A stretch of 64,000 nt of DNA from assembly GCA_016191435.1 (NCBI GenBank), contig JACPOQ010000032.1, positions 124,001-188,000 on the forward strand, read 5' to 3'. The notes under the pieces were generated by a model, which saw nothing but the letters and a program-made list of their open reading frames with translations, was not told the DNA's origin and made no database searches. Origin of the DNA: Chloroflexota bacterium. GTDB taxonomy: Bacteria > Chloroflexota > Dehalococcoidia > Tepidiformales > Tepidiformaceae. Positions 27,175-35,311 of this stretch are shown here, one piece after another. Position 1 is the first letter of the stretch. Each line of letters begins with the position of its first letter. Both the position numbers and the translations under genes were made by a program.

Positions 27175-27738
27175 TCGCCACTGCTATCCTCTCCAAGCTA
27201 GCTGGCCCACGTAAGCAACCACTAGCCTGGCCGACACAATGGTGGAAGCTACCATGGTCAGTCGTACGTGTCCCAGAGGCCCCTGGGACCGAGTTCGCAT
27301 CTGCCCGGGGCAGACATCAAGGCTCCTCGGGGCGTCATGCGTCCTTCGATTCGCTGGTTCCCTCGTCGCGGAGCTGGCGCTCTGCATCCATCCAGTCCTC
27401 AACATCGCGGCCATCTTCACAGCCGCGGGCGCAGTAGGGCTCGTACGCCCTGACCGCCACTCTTTCGGCAGCGAGCGCGTGATCGCCGGAGGGCGGCTCG
27501 GGGACGCGTGATGCGCTCGCAGCGCGAGCTGGCTGGGTCGTTGGCGTTGTCATGGCATTACCTCCTGCTGCCGGTCGGCCATTCGTGGTGGCTACACGCC
27601 CCGGTGGTCGCGAGTTGGCTTACGCACTGGCCGAAGCCCCGCCGTGGTCCATTCGATGAGCGGGCGCCATCTCGCCACGTGCTGGCCGAATTCCGGTCCA
27701 CCGCCCGGTGCCGGCGCTGCCGCCGCTGTGCCTACCGC
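27175..27738. repeat. Direct repeat R, right copy (R2)
   Basis: This is the second copy of the ~565-bp block seen at 24475-25042, in the same orientation. It starts after a GTCGCCA junction, where similarity to the ATPase start codon is lost. At its right end it runs without a break into the signal-peptide part of the small secreted-protein gene. This copy therefore keeps the native right flank, while R1 keeps the native left flank (copA). That pattern fits integration of a circle carrying R, or a tandem duplication. Confidence 0.92.
27335..27553 (-). CDS. DUF2934 small protein, copy in R2
   Basis: This 72-residue DUF2934 protein is identical to the R1 copy except for alanine in place of valine in 'AERVAVRAYEPYCARG'. 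Both copies are intact, unlike the neighbouring secreted-protein gene, whose copies are broken. In R2 it no longer precedes the copper ATPase. Confidence 0.75.
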   Translation of the reverse strand: MTTPTTQPARAASASRVPEPPSGDHALAAERVAVRAYEPYCARGCEDGRDVEDWMDAERQLRDEGTSESKDA

Positions 27739-27788
27739 CAAGACTGAAAGCGCCAGGCCCAGTACGGCCCCAGAAAGACTCTTCGCAT
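27558..27788 (-). pseudogene. Small secreted-protein gene with start and signal peptide, multiply frameshifted
   Basis: ATG 27786-27788 follows GAGGAG and encodes MRRVFLG. The next hydrophobic stretch, 'AVLGLALSVLAVGTAAAAPA', is in another frame, one G short near 27770. The mature 'PGGGPEFGQHVA' is followed by a second shift to 'EMAPAHRMDHG', and a 1-base deletion relative to R1 (CCCCGCC) breaks the rest. The stop corresponds to TAA 27558-27560. The gene is clearly degenerate in both copies. Confidence 0.55.
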
Positions 27789-27819
27789 GATGTGACTCCT
27801 CACGCGGTGTTCCGGAAAA

Positions 27820-28349
27820 CCTACTACGAACGGTCGGAGCCTTCACGACCTACTAAAGGTCGAAATCCTTCCCGACGACAAGCTCAACATGGAGCGACTG
27901 CTGGCCAGCCTCCACGAAGCCGGCTTCATCCTCCGATTCGGACGCAGGTACATCCAGGTCGTCAACTTCGCCAGGCACCAGTCGCCCCACGTGCGGGAAC
28001 CGGCGAGCCCCATTCCGGCACCGGGCCAGCATGGGGCTGGCACCGGGCCGGCCCCGGTCGAGCACGAGAAGAGCATCGCCGATCTGGTACCAGATCCAGA
28101 TCCGGTACCAGATCCCGATCCGGTAGCGGTAGGAGATCCCGGGCCTCCCGCGGAGGACCCCGGGGGACGATGTGGGGCGTGGAGAAGGCCCATGAAATGC
28201 TGGCTGACGCGGGCACGGGGACAGTCCGGAATCCATCGAGTCGAAGGCGACTTCCAGAACAGCAACACGTCGCGCAGCCCTGAACACGGTCGAGCCCGCG
28301 ATGGCCGTGGCCGGCTGACATCGAGCCCATCCATCGCCGCGCCGCCATA
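27820..28349 (+). pseudogene. 5'-truncated phage-type replication protein fragment
   Basis: The open frame from about 27820 reads 'LLKVEILPDDKLN' and then 'MERLLASLHEAGFILRFGRR' and 'YIQVVNFARHQSPHVREPAS'. This resembles the N-terminal winged-helix part of phage replisome organiser proteins, in which a similar 'YIQIVNWHRHQ' precedes a proline-rich linker. The N-terminal ~50 residues expected upstream are missing. After residue ~55 the sequence becomes proline-rich, with a tandem DPDPVP tract at about 28085-28130, and then loses family resemblance. I read it as a phage gene fragment. Part of the right end may be random frame. Confidence 0.45.
28085..28130. repeat. Short tandem repeat encoding Asp-Pro-Asp-Pro-Val-Pro
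   Basis: Imperfect 18-base units of the type GATCCGGTACCAGATCC repeat about 2.5 times and encode an acidic, proline-rich linker in the phage-like fragment. Such tracts are prone to slippage. Confidence 0.6.
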
Positions 28350-28388
28350 GTCACGCCTGTAAACAACGCCGGTGGGAACCACAGCTAG

Positions 28389-28967
28389 CTAGCGGTCGAC
28401 GATGTGGGCGGTCTCGCGGGCCTTCGCCTGGGCCGCCTCCATATTGTACGTATCGAGCGCCGCGAGCCGCTGGGCGAACATGCCGCCGCCAATCATCTGG
28501 TTGTTCAACTTCGCCCAGCCACTGTAGGTCTCGGCGGTGAGGTCACGGATGAGGTGGAAGATGCGCATGCGATCTTCGCCCCGGACCGTCGCGCCCGTGC
28601 TCATGTACTTCTCGACGTACATGTGGGTGGCTTCGTTTTCCCAGTCCGCGACAGTCGGCGCAGTCAGGATGAGCGCACCGCCGATGTCGTGCACCCAGCC
28701 GGCCATCTCGCTGTACTGCGTCACGCCGTGGGCGCGCGTGGCGTAGATGTACGAGTCGTCCGGGACGACCATGCCGGCCGAGTTCGTGTGCGCGTGCGCC
28801 AGCGCCGCCTCCCAGCCAGCGCGGCAGAGGCGGGCGTACACCGTCAGCGCGGCCAGTTTGTCACGGATGTGGGATGCGTCCACGACGCCGTTCATCTCGG
28901 CGATGGTACGCGCGAGCCCGAGCCGGCCGTCGCGTAGCGATTCGCGATATTGCTTTCCAGTGAGCAT
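28389..28967 (-). pseudogene. HpaB-family flavin hydroxylase with a large in-frame internal deletion
   Basis: ATG 28965-28967 starts MLTGKQYRESLRDGR, the usual N-terminus of 4-hydroxyphenylacetate 3-hydroxylase (HpaB)-type proteins. It is joined in frame directly to 'LGLARTIAEMNGVVDASHIR', which belongs near residue 290 of the ~480-residue family. The C-terminal helical domain then runs normally to TAG ('DRMRIFHLIRDLTAETYSGW', 'AQRLAALDTYNMEAAQAKAR'). The FAD-binding middle domain is missing, about 270 residues, so hydroxylase activity is not expected. The frame stays open over 192 codons, so a short product may still be made. Confidence 0.75.
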
Positions 28968-29076
28968 AGATCCCCATCCTCTCGCGGTCCGAAACACCGC
29001 AGATGTCGCGTGGGCAGGTCGTTCAGTCGGCGGCTCGCGGCGCGCCGGTCCACGGGGCGCAGCGGCCGGAGACGAA

Positions 29077-29370
29077 CTACGTGGAACCGATGGATGGCGT
29101 CGCGGCCGTGAGACCGCCCATGCCCACCGTCCGCCGCGCCATCTCCTTCGCCCGTTCGAGATCGTAGTTGCGAAGCGCGACGAGCCGCTGTGCGTACTGA
29201 CCACCGCCCGCCTGCTTGCCCGTCACCGAAGACCAGCCTCCGTAGCTGTCGGCGGTTGTGTCCCGGATGTAGTGGTAGAGCCGCAGGCGATCTTCGGTGG
29301 TGAAGCCGGGCGTCTCGAGGAGGGTATCGAGGGTGCCCTTCAGCGCCTTCGGCGCTTCAAGGGCGGGCCG
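29077..29370 (-). pseudogene. C-terminal fragment of a second HpaB-family hydroxylase
   Basis: The minus strand reads 'ALKGTLDTLLETPGFTTEDR', 'LRLYHYIRDTTADSYGGWSS', 'GGGQYAQRLVALRNYDLERA' and 'KEMARRTVGM' to TAG 29077-29079. This is the terminal helical domain of an HpaB-type enzyme, clearly paralogous to the tail of the gene at 28389-28967. Upstream of about 29370 the frame meets the TGA of the next gene, and the first ~390 residues are absent. The two tails in tandem suggest a former pair of hydroxylases lost by deletion. Confidence 0.65.
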
Positions 29371-29373
29371 CCA

Positions 29374-30357
29374 TCAGCCAAAGCAGCCAAGGAAGGAGCC
29401 GTTGAACGGAGTGTTGAAGTCCGCGACGGCGGCGGCGACCCTGTCGCGACAGAGTTCGATCCGGTCACGAAGATCCGGCCTGATGGCGGCGTTCAGGCGG
29501 ACGTCGTCCCAATCGCCGATGGTTAGACTCGCTACCATGATCCCGAGGATCGCGCCCAGCCCACATTGGTCGTCGAGCCAGCTCTCGCTGCAGCCCGACA
29601 GACGCTCGAACTCCCGGTTGCGGTAAGCTTCAAAAATCCAGCGGTATTCTGGGGCCGGCGCCGCCCCGTTGGGGGTCAGGCGCACCACGAATGGCGGCAC
29701 GGGCCCAGCTGGCTTCGATGTCGCCAAGAGTTGGAACCGGCCGTCCGATCCGATTAGTTCGTAGGGCAGCGTCCCGTCCACGTTGAGCGGAGCGGTCCCG
29801 AGGACGCGTTCGTCGTCGAATTGCCAACGCACCCGGACGGGCGACCCAAGCGAGTACACGGTCAAGCTTGCCGGACCAGTGTCCCCACTCCAATCGCTGA
29901 TCGCAAGCTCAGGCGTCCCGTCGCTGTCCAGGTCAAAACACCAGTCGACGAAGAGGTCGCCGAAGGGGCTTACGCGCTGGGGGCCTGGCACGGTCAAGAG
30001 CAGGCGGAGCTGGGCGTCGTAAATCACCACATCATCGGGCGCGCCGAGCAGGTCAAACAGAGGTGGGTTCGACTTGCGCACGCGTTCGATAATATAGCTG
30101 CCGCAGCGGTCTCGCTGGCTGGACGACTGGTCCCGCGCGCGGAACTTTGCGAACTCCACCCCACTTTCGCCGGAAGCGAGCTGCGGGAGGACCACGCGAT
30201 TCGGCGCATCGGCGGCCCGCGCCGGCGACCTGGCTTCTCGGCCCGGCAAGAACACCGCCGCGGTCGCCATGAGGACCGCGGCCGCGGCAATGGCGGCAGA
30301 ACCCAGCAATGAACGGCGCCGTCTCAGCGCGCCAGGTATGACATCGGTTAGTTGCAC
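29374..30357 (-). CDS. Secreted or membrane-anchored hypothetical protein with an FG-GAP-like segment
   Basis: This 327-residue protein has a basic N-terminus and one hydrophobic segment (about residues 18-38), then an extracytoplasmic domain. The phrase 'FDLDSDGTPELAISDWSGD' is like the calcium-binding loops of VCBS/FG-GAP repeats ('D.D.DG..D'). At least six cysteines occur in the mature part. I do not recognise the family. Its start is 18 bases from the stop of the large modular protein on the same strand, so the two are probably one operon and both face outside. Confidence 0.6.
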   Translation of the reverse strand: MQLTDVIPGALRRRRSLLGSAAIAAAAVLMATAAVFLPGREARSPARAADAPNRVVLPQLASGESGVEFAKFRARDQSSSQRDRCGSYIIERVRKSNPPLFDLLGAPDDVVIYDAQLRLLLTVPGPQRVSPFGDLFVDWCFDLDSDGTPELAISDWSGDTGPASLTVYSLGSPVRVRWQFDDERVLGTAPLNVDGTLPYELIGSDGRFQLLATSKPAGPVPPFVVRLTPNGAAPAPEYRWIFEAYRNREFERLSGCSESWLDDQCGLGAILGIMVASLTIGDWDDVRLNAAIRPDLRDRIELCRDRVAAAVADFNTPFNGSFLGCFG

Positions 30358-30375
30358 AATGCCCTCCGCGCGGTG

Positions 30376-33006
30376 CTACTCATTGGTGATGGTGAACGTC
30401 CCCTCGACGACCTCGATGTTCGGGCTCCAGCCGATGTGCCCGTGGTATTCGAGCTCATAGCGGTTCCAGCCGGGCAGCGCCACGAACTCGAATTCTTGCC
30501 ACTGGTCCGGGCTCTGCTCATTGAGCCCAATCTCGATCAGCACGGGCCCCCGGTCCTGGACGAAGATCCGGGCCGCGCCCGGCTGCCCGGCCCTGGTATG
30601 AAGCCGTACTTTCACGCGGACCGTGCGGCCCTGCCACTTCGCATCGCTCGGGTTGACATCGACGTATGCACCGAAGGTGAGCCAGCTTTCGGACACCGTA
30701 TAGGCAGGCGGGATCGCCTTCGTCTCGACCGTGGCGACGAACGGCGGTTGGGTCGGCGTAACGGGTGTAGGCGTCACCGGGGTCGGCGTCACGGGCGTGG
30801 GTGTTACCGGGGTCGGCGTCACGGGCGTGGGTGTTACCGGTGTCGGTGTAACGGGTGGGGGTGTCGGTGTTGGCGGGATCGGTGATGGTGACGGGGACGG
30901 AGTCGGAGTCTGGAAACCGAAGGTGAACGTCCACTGCCCCCTGGTTGGGGACGTACCGCCGTTCGCGCCGACTGCCTGGACCCACCAGAGGCATCGCTGG
31001 CCCGCTGGGTATGGCCCGATCGTCCATTCGGGGGCGGCGAGCAGCCCGCTCGACCTGTACTCGCACTCCGTCAGTTGCACGAAGTACTTGCAGTTCGTCT
31101 GTCCCGGCCATCGCAGTGTTACCGGCTGATCGGGTGGGACGTTTCCAGTATCCGTCGGCGACAGGGGGTAGTCTGGCGAGCTGCAGTCCGGCGGTGGCGG
31201 CGGGACACAAGTGATGTCGAGTCGAGTCTCCGCCTGACGAAGATCAACGGTCCGAGAACCGCACTCGTTTTCGCGCAGCAGAACTGAGATCGTGTAGACG
31301 CCTTCCGGTAGGTCCTTCGCCTCATATTTACCACTGTCGTCGGTCCCAGAGATTCGCACCTCCGGACCAGAAATGCGGACGGTGGCGCCAGCGATCGGGT
31401 TCGCTGCGCCTTGCGGGCCCGTCACCTGGCCGGAGATAGTGTGCTTCGGTGGCCTTATCAGATCGCCAGCGAAGTTGACGCCCGTGACCTCGCCGCGCGC
31501 TGAGCCGCTCTTCGCCGCCGGGAACCAGAGGTATCCGGGCTGTGTCACCCGGACCTCCCAGTCCGGCCCCGACATGCAGATTCGATAGCGCCCGCCGGCA
31601 CCCGTCACCGCTGGTTGACCCTGCCTGCCTTCGAGACTGATTCCGACGAGCGGGTCCGATGCGCCCGACGGAGTCGTGACTTCTCCCGCGACGCACGTCG
31701 TGATGGGGAGGACGACCGTGAAGTTCTTGCCCGTAGCCTCGGGTGGGACCGTGGCATCCTCAAACGCGGGGCCAATGCTCTGCGCATCAGGATAGCTGGC
31801 CGTAACCCGGTAGGTGCCCGGCGGCGTGCCGCAAAAGCTGTATTCTCCGTTCGCCTCGGAGAACGCCTTCCGGCCGTCATTGAGTGTCAGAGTCGCGCCG
31901 GTAACGGGCTCCGAAGCCCCCGCAGGAGTAGTGACTTGCCCCCGAATGCAAACGCCGCCAACCGCCGCCCTGAAATCCTGACTCGCCAGACCTGAAGGCG
32001 GCAAAACAACGTTGCGAATGAGAGGGACCATCGTGAAGTTGGGTGCCTGGGGCGTGATGCTGTAGTTCCCCACTGGAAGCTCACAGGCCGTATAGGCACC
32101 CGCGCCATCGGTCGCCACTGTCCTGTTGGCGGGGCCGGCCAGCGCCACAACTGCGGACACCGGCGCCCCGGTATCCGCGCGAGTGACGACGCCAGAGATG
32201 CAGGCTTTCGAAACGCTAGCCGGCGGTGGTGGAGGGGGAGGTACCGACGGAGAAGGACTTGGCGCCGCCGTTCCACCTGGGCCACAGACCTCTCGAAGCT
32301 CGTGTCGCCACTCCGGATAGTTGTTCACAACCTCCCACTCGAGCTTGATGTGAGTGGGGACTAAATCGAGGTCCATGACGACGGGAATATCTTGGGCTGC
32401 ATGCTCTCCCCGGGCGGACCCATTGGGAAGCCCTTGAGATTGATAGTAATTCAGATCCATTTTGACTCGATCCGGTAGAGTTCCAAGATCGGAGAGAACC
32501 AAGCCCATGGTAGGGAGGGTGTCGCGGTATGTGTCCATTTCGATGAGTAGGTCTACATTGATACCTTCGTCCGCGAGATCTCGCGACAATCTCACGGCCG
32601 CAGCCCCACCCGCGCTGTAACCTACGAGTACGACCTTTCTGGTGCTGGAGAAACGCTTGACTTGGGCGACAAGAGATTGCTTGTCCTTCTCATAGTCGTA
32701 CCACCTGCGAATGGATCTTGCCGATTCGTCATTCGTCGCGCTCTGGAGCATGACCATGACGCCGGATTCAGCGTTAATTTGCGCCGCCTCCGCCGCTGAT
32801 TCGTTGAACAGATTCCAATCAGTGAACGTGGCGAGCTGAAATCCTGTGAAGCCGACCGCGACACAACCTTGCTTGCTACCTGGTTCGCTGCCACTTCCGG
32901 CGGTCACGAGCACGCCGGCGCCTACCGCCAGCGCGACGATAGTCAGCGCCGCCGCCGCGCCGGCTGTTGTCGATATGCCCTTGAGAAACCAGTGGAATGC
33001 CCGCAT
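30376..33006 (-). CDS. Large modular secreted protein: serine-hydrolase-like domain, carboxypeptidase-regulatory repeats, Thr-Pro linker
   Basis: This 876-residue protein starts at ATG 33004-33006 with one membrane helix (residues ~14-36). Residues ~45-270 look like an alpha/beta hydrolase, with the nucleophile motif GYSAGG in 'VVLVGYSAGGAAAVRLSRDL'. Four repeated beta-sandwich units of carboxypeptidase-regulatory type follow ('ISGVVTRADTGAPVSA', 'IRGQVTTPAGASEPVTGA', 'VAGEVTTPSGASDPLVGI', 'ISGQVTGPQGAANPIAGA'). Then come a fibronectin-like domain, a VTPTP repeat linker and a C-terminal beta domain of ~140 residues. The likely role is cell-surface attachment or hydrolysis; the substrate is unknown. 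Confidence 0.75.
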   Translation of the reverse strand: MRAFHWFLKGISTTAGAAAALTIVALAVGAGVLVTAGSGSEPGSKQGCVAVGFTGFQLATFTDWNLFNESAAEAAQINAESGVMVMLQSATNDESARSIRRWYDYEKDKQSLVAQVKRFSSTRKVVLVGYSAGGAAAVRLSRDLADEGINVDLLIEMDTYRDTLPTMGLVLSDLGTLPDRVKMDLNYYQSQGLPNGSARGEHAAQDIPVVMDLDLVPTHIKLEWEVVNNYPEWRHELREVCGPGGTAAPSPSPSVPPPPPPPASVSKACISGVVTRADTGAPVSAVVALAGPANRTVATDGAGAYTACELPVGNYSITPQAPNFTMVPLIRNVVLPPSGLASQDFRAAVGGVCIRGQVTTPAGASEPVTGATLTLNDGRKAFSEANGEYSFCGTPPGTYRVTASYPDAQSIGPAFEDATVPPEATGKNFTVVLPITTCVAGEVTTPSGASDPLVGISLEGRQGQPAVTGAGGRYRICMSGPDWEVRVTQPGYLWFPAAKSGSARGEVTGVNFAGDLIRPPKHTISGQVTGPQGAANPIAGATVRISGPEVRISGTDDSGKYEAKDLPEGVYTISVLLRENECGSRTVDLRQAETRLDITCVPPPPPDCSSPDYPLSPTDTGNVPPDQPVTLRWPGQTNCKYFVQLTECEYRSSGLLAAPEWTIGPYPAGQRCLWWVQAVGANGGTSPTRGQWTFTFGFQTPTPSPSPSPIPPTPTPPPVTPTPVTPTPVTPTPVTPTPVTPTPVTPTPVTPTQPPFVATVETKAIPPAYTVSESWLTFGAYVDVNPSDAKWQGRTVRVKVRLHTRAGQPGAARIFVQDRGPVLIEIGLNEQSPDQWQEFEFVALPGWNRYELEYHGHIGWSPNIEVVEGTFTITNE
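30751..30860. repeat. 15-base tandem repeat encoding Val-Thr-Pro-Thr-Pro
   Basis: About seven 15-base units encode VTPTP on the minus strand. Two 30-base doublets at 30776-30840 are identical in sequence, which suggests recent slippage or unequal exchange. It codes the extended linker of the modular protein. Confidence 0.85.
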
Positions 33007-33143
33007 GCTGTCCGCCAACCATCCTGTTTTCGCTCCGCGGGAGTATGACGAAGCAGGAAATGACCCGGCAAGCCGTTTCTGATTACCGCCTGTAGTCACC
33101 GCTCGCTTGCGACGATGGCGGCCGTCCGCCAGCATTGCGCCCG

Positions 33144-33953
33144 ATGGAACCGGATGGCTGGCGTGGCGAGCTGACGGCGGCGAGGCTCGCGCAAGGAATC
33201 TCGCAAGAAAAGCTCGCCGTGGTTGCCGGGGTCTCGCGGGGCATGCTCCAGGCCATCGAGCACGGTCGCCGCCACCCCTCGCGGGTGGTGCTTCGGCAAC
33301 TGCTGGATGCGCTGAAGCTCGAGCGGGCGGCACGGGCGCGGATCCTGATGGGGGCCGGCTTCGTGGCCGATGCGGCGGATCCCGACGCCACGTACTACTT
33401 CACGGAGGCAGAGGCGCGCGCGGAGATCGAGGCGAGGCCATGGCCCGCGTGTGTGGTCACGGAGCTCATGGAAGTGATCGCAGCCAACGACCTCCTGCAA
33501 CGCCTCTGGGGCGTGGACCTCGAGCGCGAGTTGAACACGCGTGTTGCGCGCAACATCCTCAGCGTCATCTCGCTGCCGCGTTTTCGACGGAGGCTGCTCA
33601 ACCGGGATGAATGCGTGTCGATCGCCTTCGGTGTGATGAAGGGCAACCACGCGGGGCCAGAGACGGCCCCGCTCGGCCCTTCGCCCGACTTCCAGGCGGT
33701 CATCCGGCACTTCATGGAAGGCGACCCGGCGCTCGTGGCCCGGATCTTCGAGCTCTGGGCCGCGGCCACGCCCGTGCCATACAAGGCGCGATGGGTCATC
33801 CCCGTCCGTTGGCGCGATCCCCATGCGGGCGACATGCGGTTCGAGATGCTGTTGAATTCGGCCAACGAACCTGAAGGCTATTCCTTCCAGGACTGGATCC
33901 CCGTCGATGCCGCGACGTGGGACGCCCTCGAGCGCCTGCGCAGCCGCCGCTGA
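33144..33953 (+). CDS. XRE-family regulator with MmyB-like ligand domain
   Basis: This ~269-residue regulator has an N-terminal helix-turn-helix ('ARLAQGISQEKLAVVAGVSR', 'GMLQAIEHGRRHPSRVVLRQ') and a C-terminal PAS-like MmyB domain ('VIAANDLLQRLWGVD', 'HFMEGDPALVARIFELWAA'). Family members are reported to bind fatty acids and regulate neighbouring genes. ATG 33144 or the TTG three codons earlier may start it; no clear ribosome-binding site decides. It lies between the modular secreted protein (divergent) and an MFS gene (convergent). Confidence 0.85.
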   Translation: MEPDGWRGELTAARLAQGISQEKLAVVAGVSRGMLQAIEHGRRHPSRVVLRQLLDALKLERAARARILMGAGFVADAADPDATYYFTEAEARAEIEARPWPACVVTELMEVIAANDLLQRLWGVDLERELNTRVARNILSVISLPRFRRRLLNRDECVSIAFGVMKGNHAGPETAPLGPSPDFQAVIRHFMEGDPALVARIFELWAAATPVPYKARWVIPVRWRDPHAGDMRFEMLLNSANEPEGYSFQDWIPVDAATWDALERLRSRR

Positions 33954-34020
33954 GGCTCGACGGTGCAGGACGATCGGCCGGATATCGGGGCACCCCCCAC
34001 AAGCAGACCGAGTTCGATGT

Positions 34021-35274
34021 TCAGCTCCATCGCCCTGCCCGTGCGGGGACGACGCCGGTGCGATAGACGGCGCGGAGGTTCGTGCCCGAGAGGCGGGTGA
34101 CGAGGACGAGGGTGGCAAAGGCCGCGCCGGGGGTAAGGAAGAGAGCCGGGGCGCCCCACGCGTCGGCGAGGGAGCCAAAGCCGAGATTGGCAAAGGCCAT
34201 GATGCCGCCCGCGGCCATCAGGTAGAGGCTCATCACGCGGCCACGGACATCGTCGGGGACGACGGCCTGGAGGAGGACGGCGGTGAGGGCCATGAACATC
34301 GCCTGCGACGAGCCCATGAGCACGGAGCTGACCGCGGCGGGCGCGATCGATGAACTCGCCGACATCAGGATCGGCGCGACGCCGCTCGCGAGGCCCATCC
34401 AGAGCAGGAGATTGCCACGGCGCCCGCCCGCGAACAGGGCAAGCGCGAAGGTGCCGACGAGTGCGCCCATGCCGACGCCGAAGGTTATGGTCGTGAAGCC
34501 GCCGGAGGGCAGGTGCAGTTGTGTCTCGGCGAAGCCGGGGAGCATCGCATCGAACGACATCGTCAGCGAGCAGTGGGCGGTGACCAGCAGGAAGATGAGC
34601 AGCACCGGGCGGCTGCCACGGATGTAGGCGAGGCCCTGGCCGAGGTTGGCGACAACCTGGCCCACGCGGGTAATGCCCCCGCGCGACGACGTCTGGACGT
34701 TCGACATGGAGATGAACGCGAGCAGGGCGAACAGCGCTGCGATGGCGTAGGCCCCCTGGACGCCGACCGTCGCGAGCAGCGGGCCTGAGAGCAACGGCCC
34801 GACGGCGCGTGAACCCTGCTGCGTCATGGTGGTCAGCGAGACGGCGTTCGAGAGATCTTCCAGGGGCACGACGTTCGCGAGCAGCGCCTGGTCGGCAGGG
34901 ATCTCGATGGCCCGCACAATACCCTGCACGAAGGCGATGCCGACGACCATCCAGACATCGAGCACACCGAGGGACGCCAGGGCGAAGAGGCAAAGCGTGG
35001 TTGTCAGCGCGCCGAGGCGGGTAAGGCGGACGAGCAGCCTGCGTTCGAAGCGGTCGGCGACGACGCCACCGAAGGGGGCGAGCAGGAACGGCGACATCGA
35101 CGCGAACGTGGAGACGCCGACCCAGAAAGAGGAATCGCTCAGCTTGAAGACAATCCAGGCGTTGCCGAGGAGGAGTGTCCAGAGGGAGATGCTCGAGCAG
35201 GTTGTGCCACCCCAGAGCGCACGGAAGTCGCGGTGGCGGGTTGCGGGCAGGCGATTGCTGAGGTGTGCTGGCAC
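34021..35274 (-). CDS. MFS transporter, MFS_3/EntS-like
   Basis: This 417-residue carrier has 12 predicted helices. The opening 'HRDFRALWGGTTCSSISLW' and the loop 'VVADRFERRLLVRLTR' (the A-motif region after helix 2) are typical of the MFS_3 group that includes the enterobactin exporter EntS and many multidrug pumps. The substrate is unknown. It is convergent with the XRE regulator and its stop lies 68 bases from the regulator's stop. Confidence 0.9.
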   Translation of the reverse strand: MPAHLSNRLPATRHRDFRALWGGTTCSSISLWTLLLGNAWIVFKLSDSSFWVGVSTFASMSPFLLAPFGGVVADRFERRLLVRLTRLGALTTTLCLFALASLGVLDVWMVVGIAFVQGIVRAIEIPADQALLANVVPLEDLSNAVSLTTMTQQGSRAVGPLLSGPLLATVGVQGAYAIAALFALLAFISMSNVQTSSRGGITRVGQVVANLGQGLAYIRGSRPVLLIFLLVTAHCSLTMSFDAMLPGFAETQLHLPSGGFTTITFGVGMGALVGTFALALFAGGRRGNLLLWMGLASGVAPILMSASSSIAPAAVSSVLMGSSQAMFMALTAVLLQAVVPDDVRGRVMSLYLMAAGGIMAFANLGFGSLADAWGAPALFLTPGAAFATLVLVTRLSGTNLRAVYRTGVVPARAGRWS

Positions 35275-35311
35275 GGCGGAACTCTACCACCCTCCCGGGG
35301 TTGCTGGTTGG

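Noticed and set aside
24475..27738. Composite transposon or CRISPR explanation for the paired repeats
   Set aside because: Repeats are direct and gene-bearing, with no transposase, no terminal inverted repeats and no short spaced units.
33007..33333. Upstream extension of the modular secreted protein
   Set aside because: It overlaps the XRE regulator gene and would bury the signal/membrane helix 109 residues inside.
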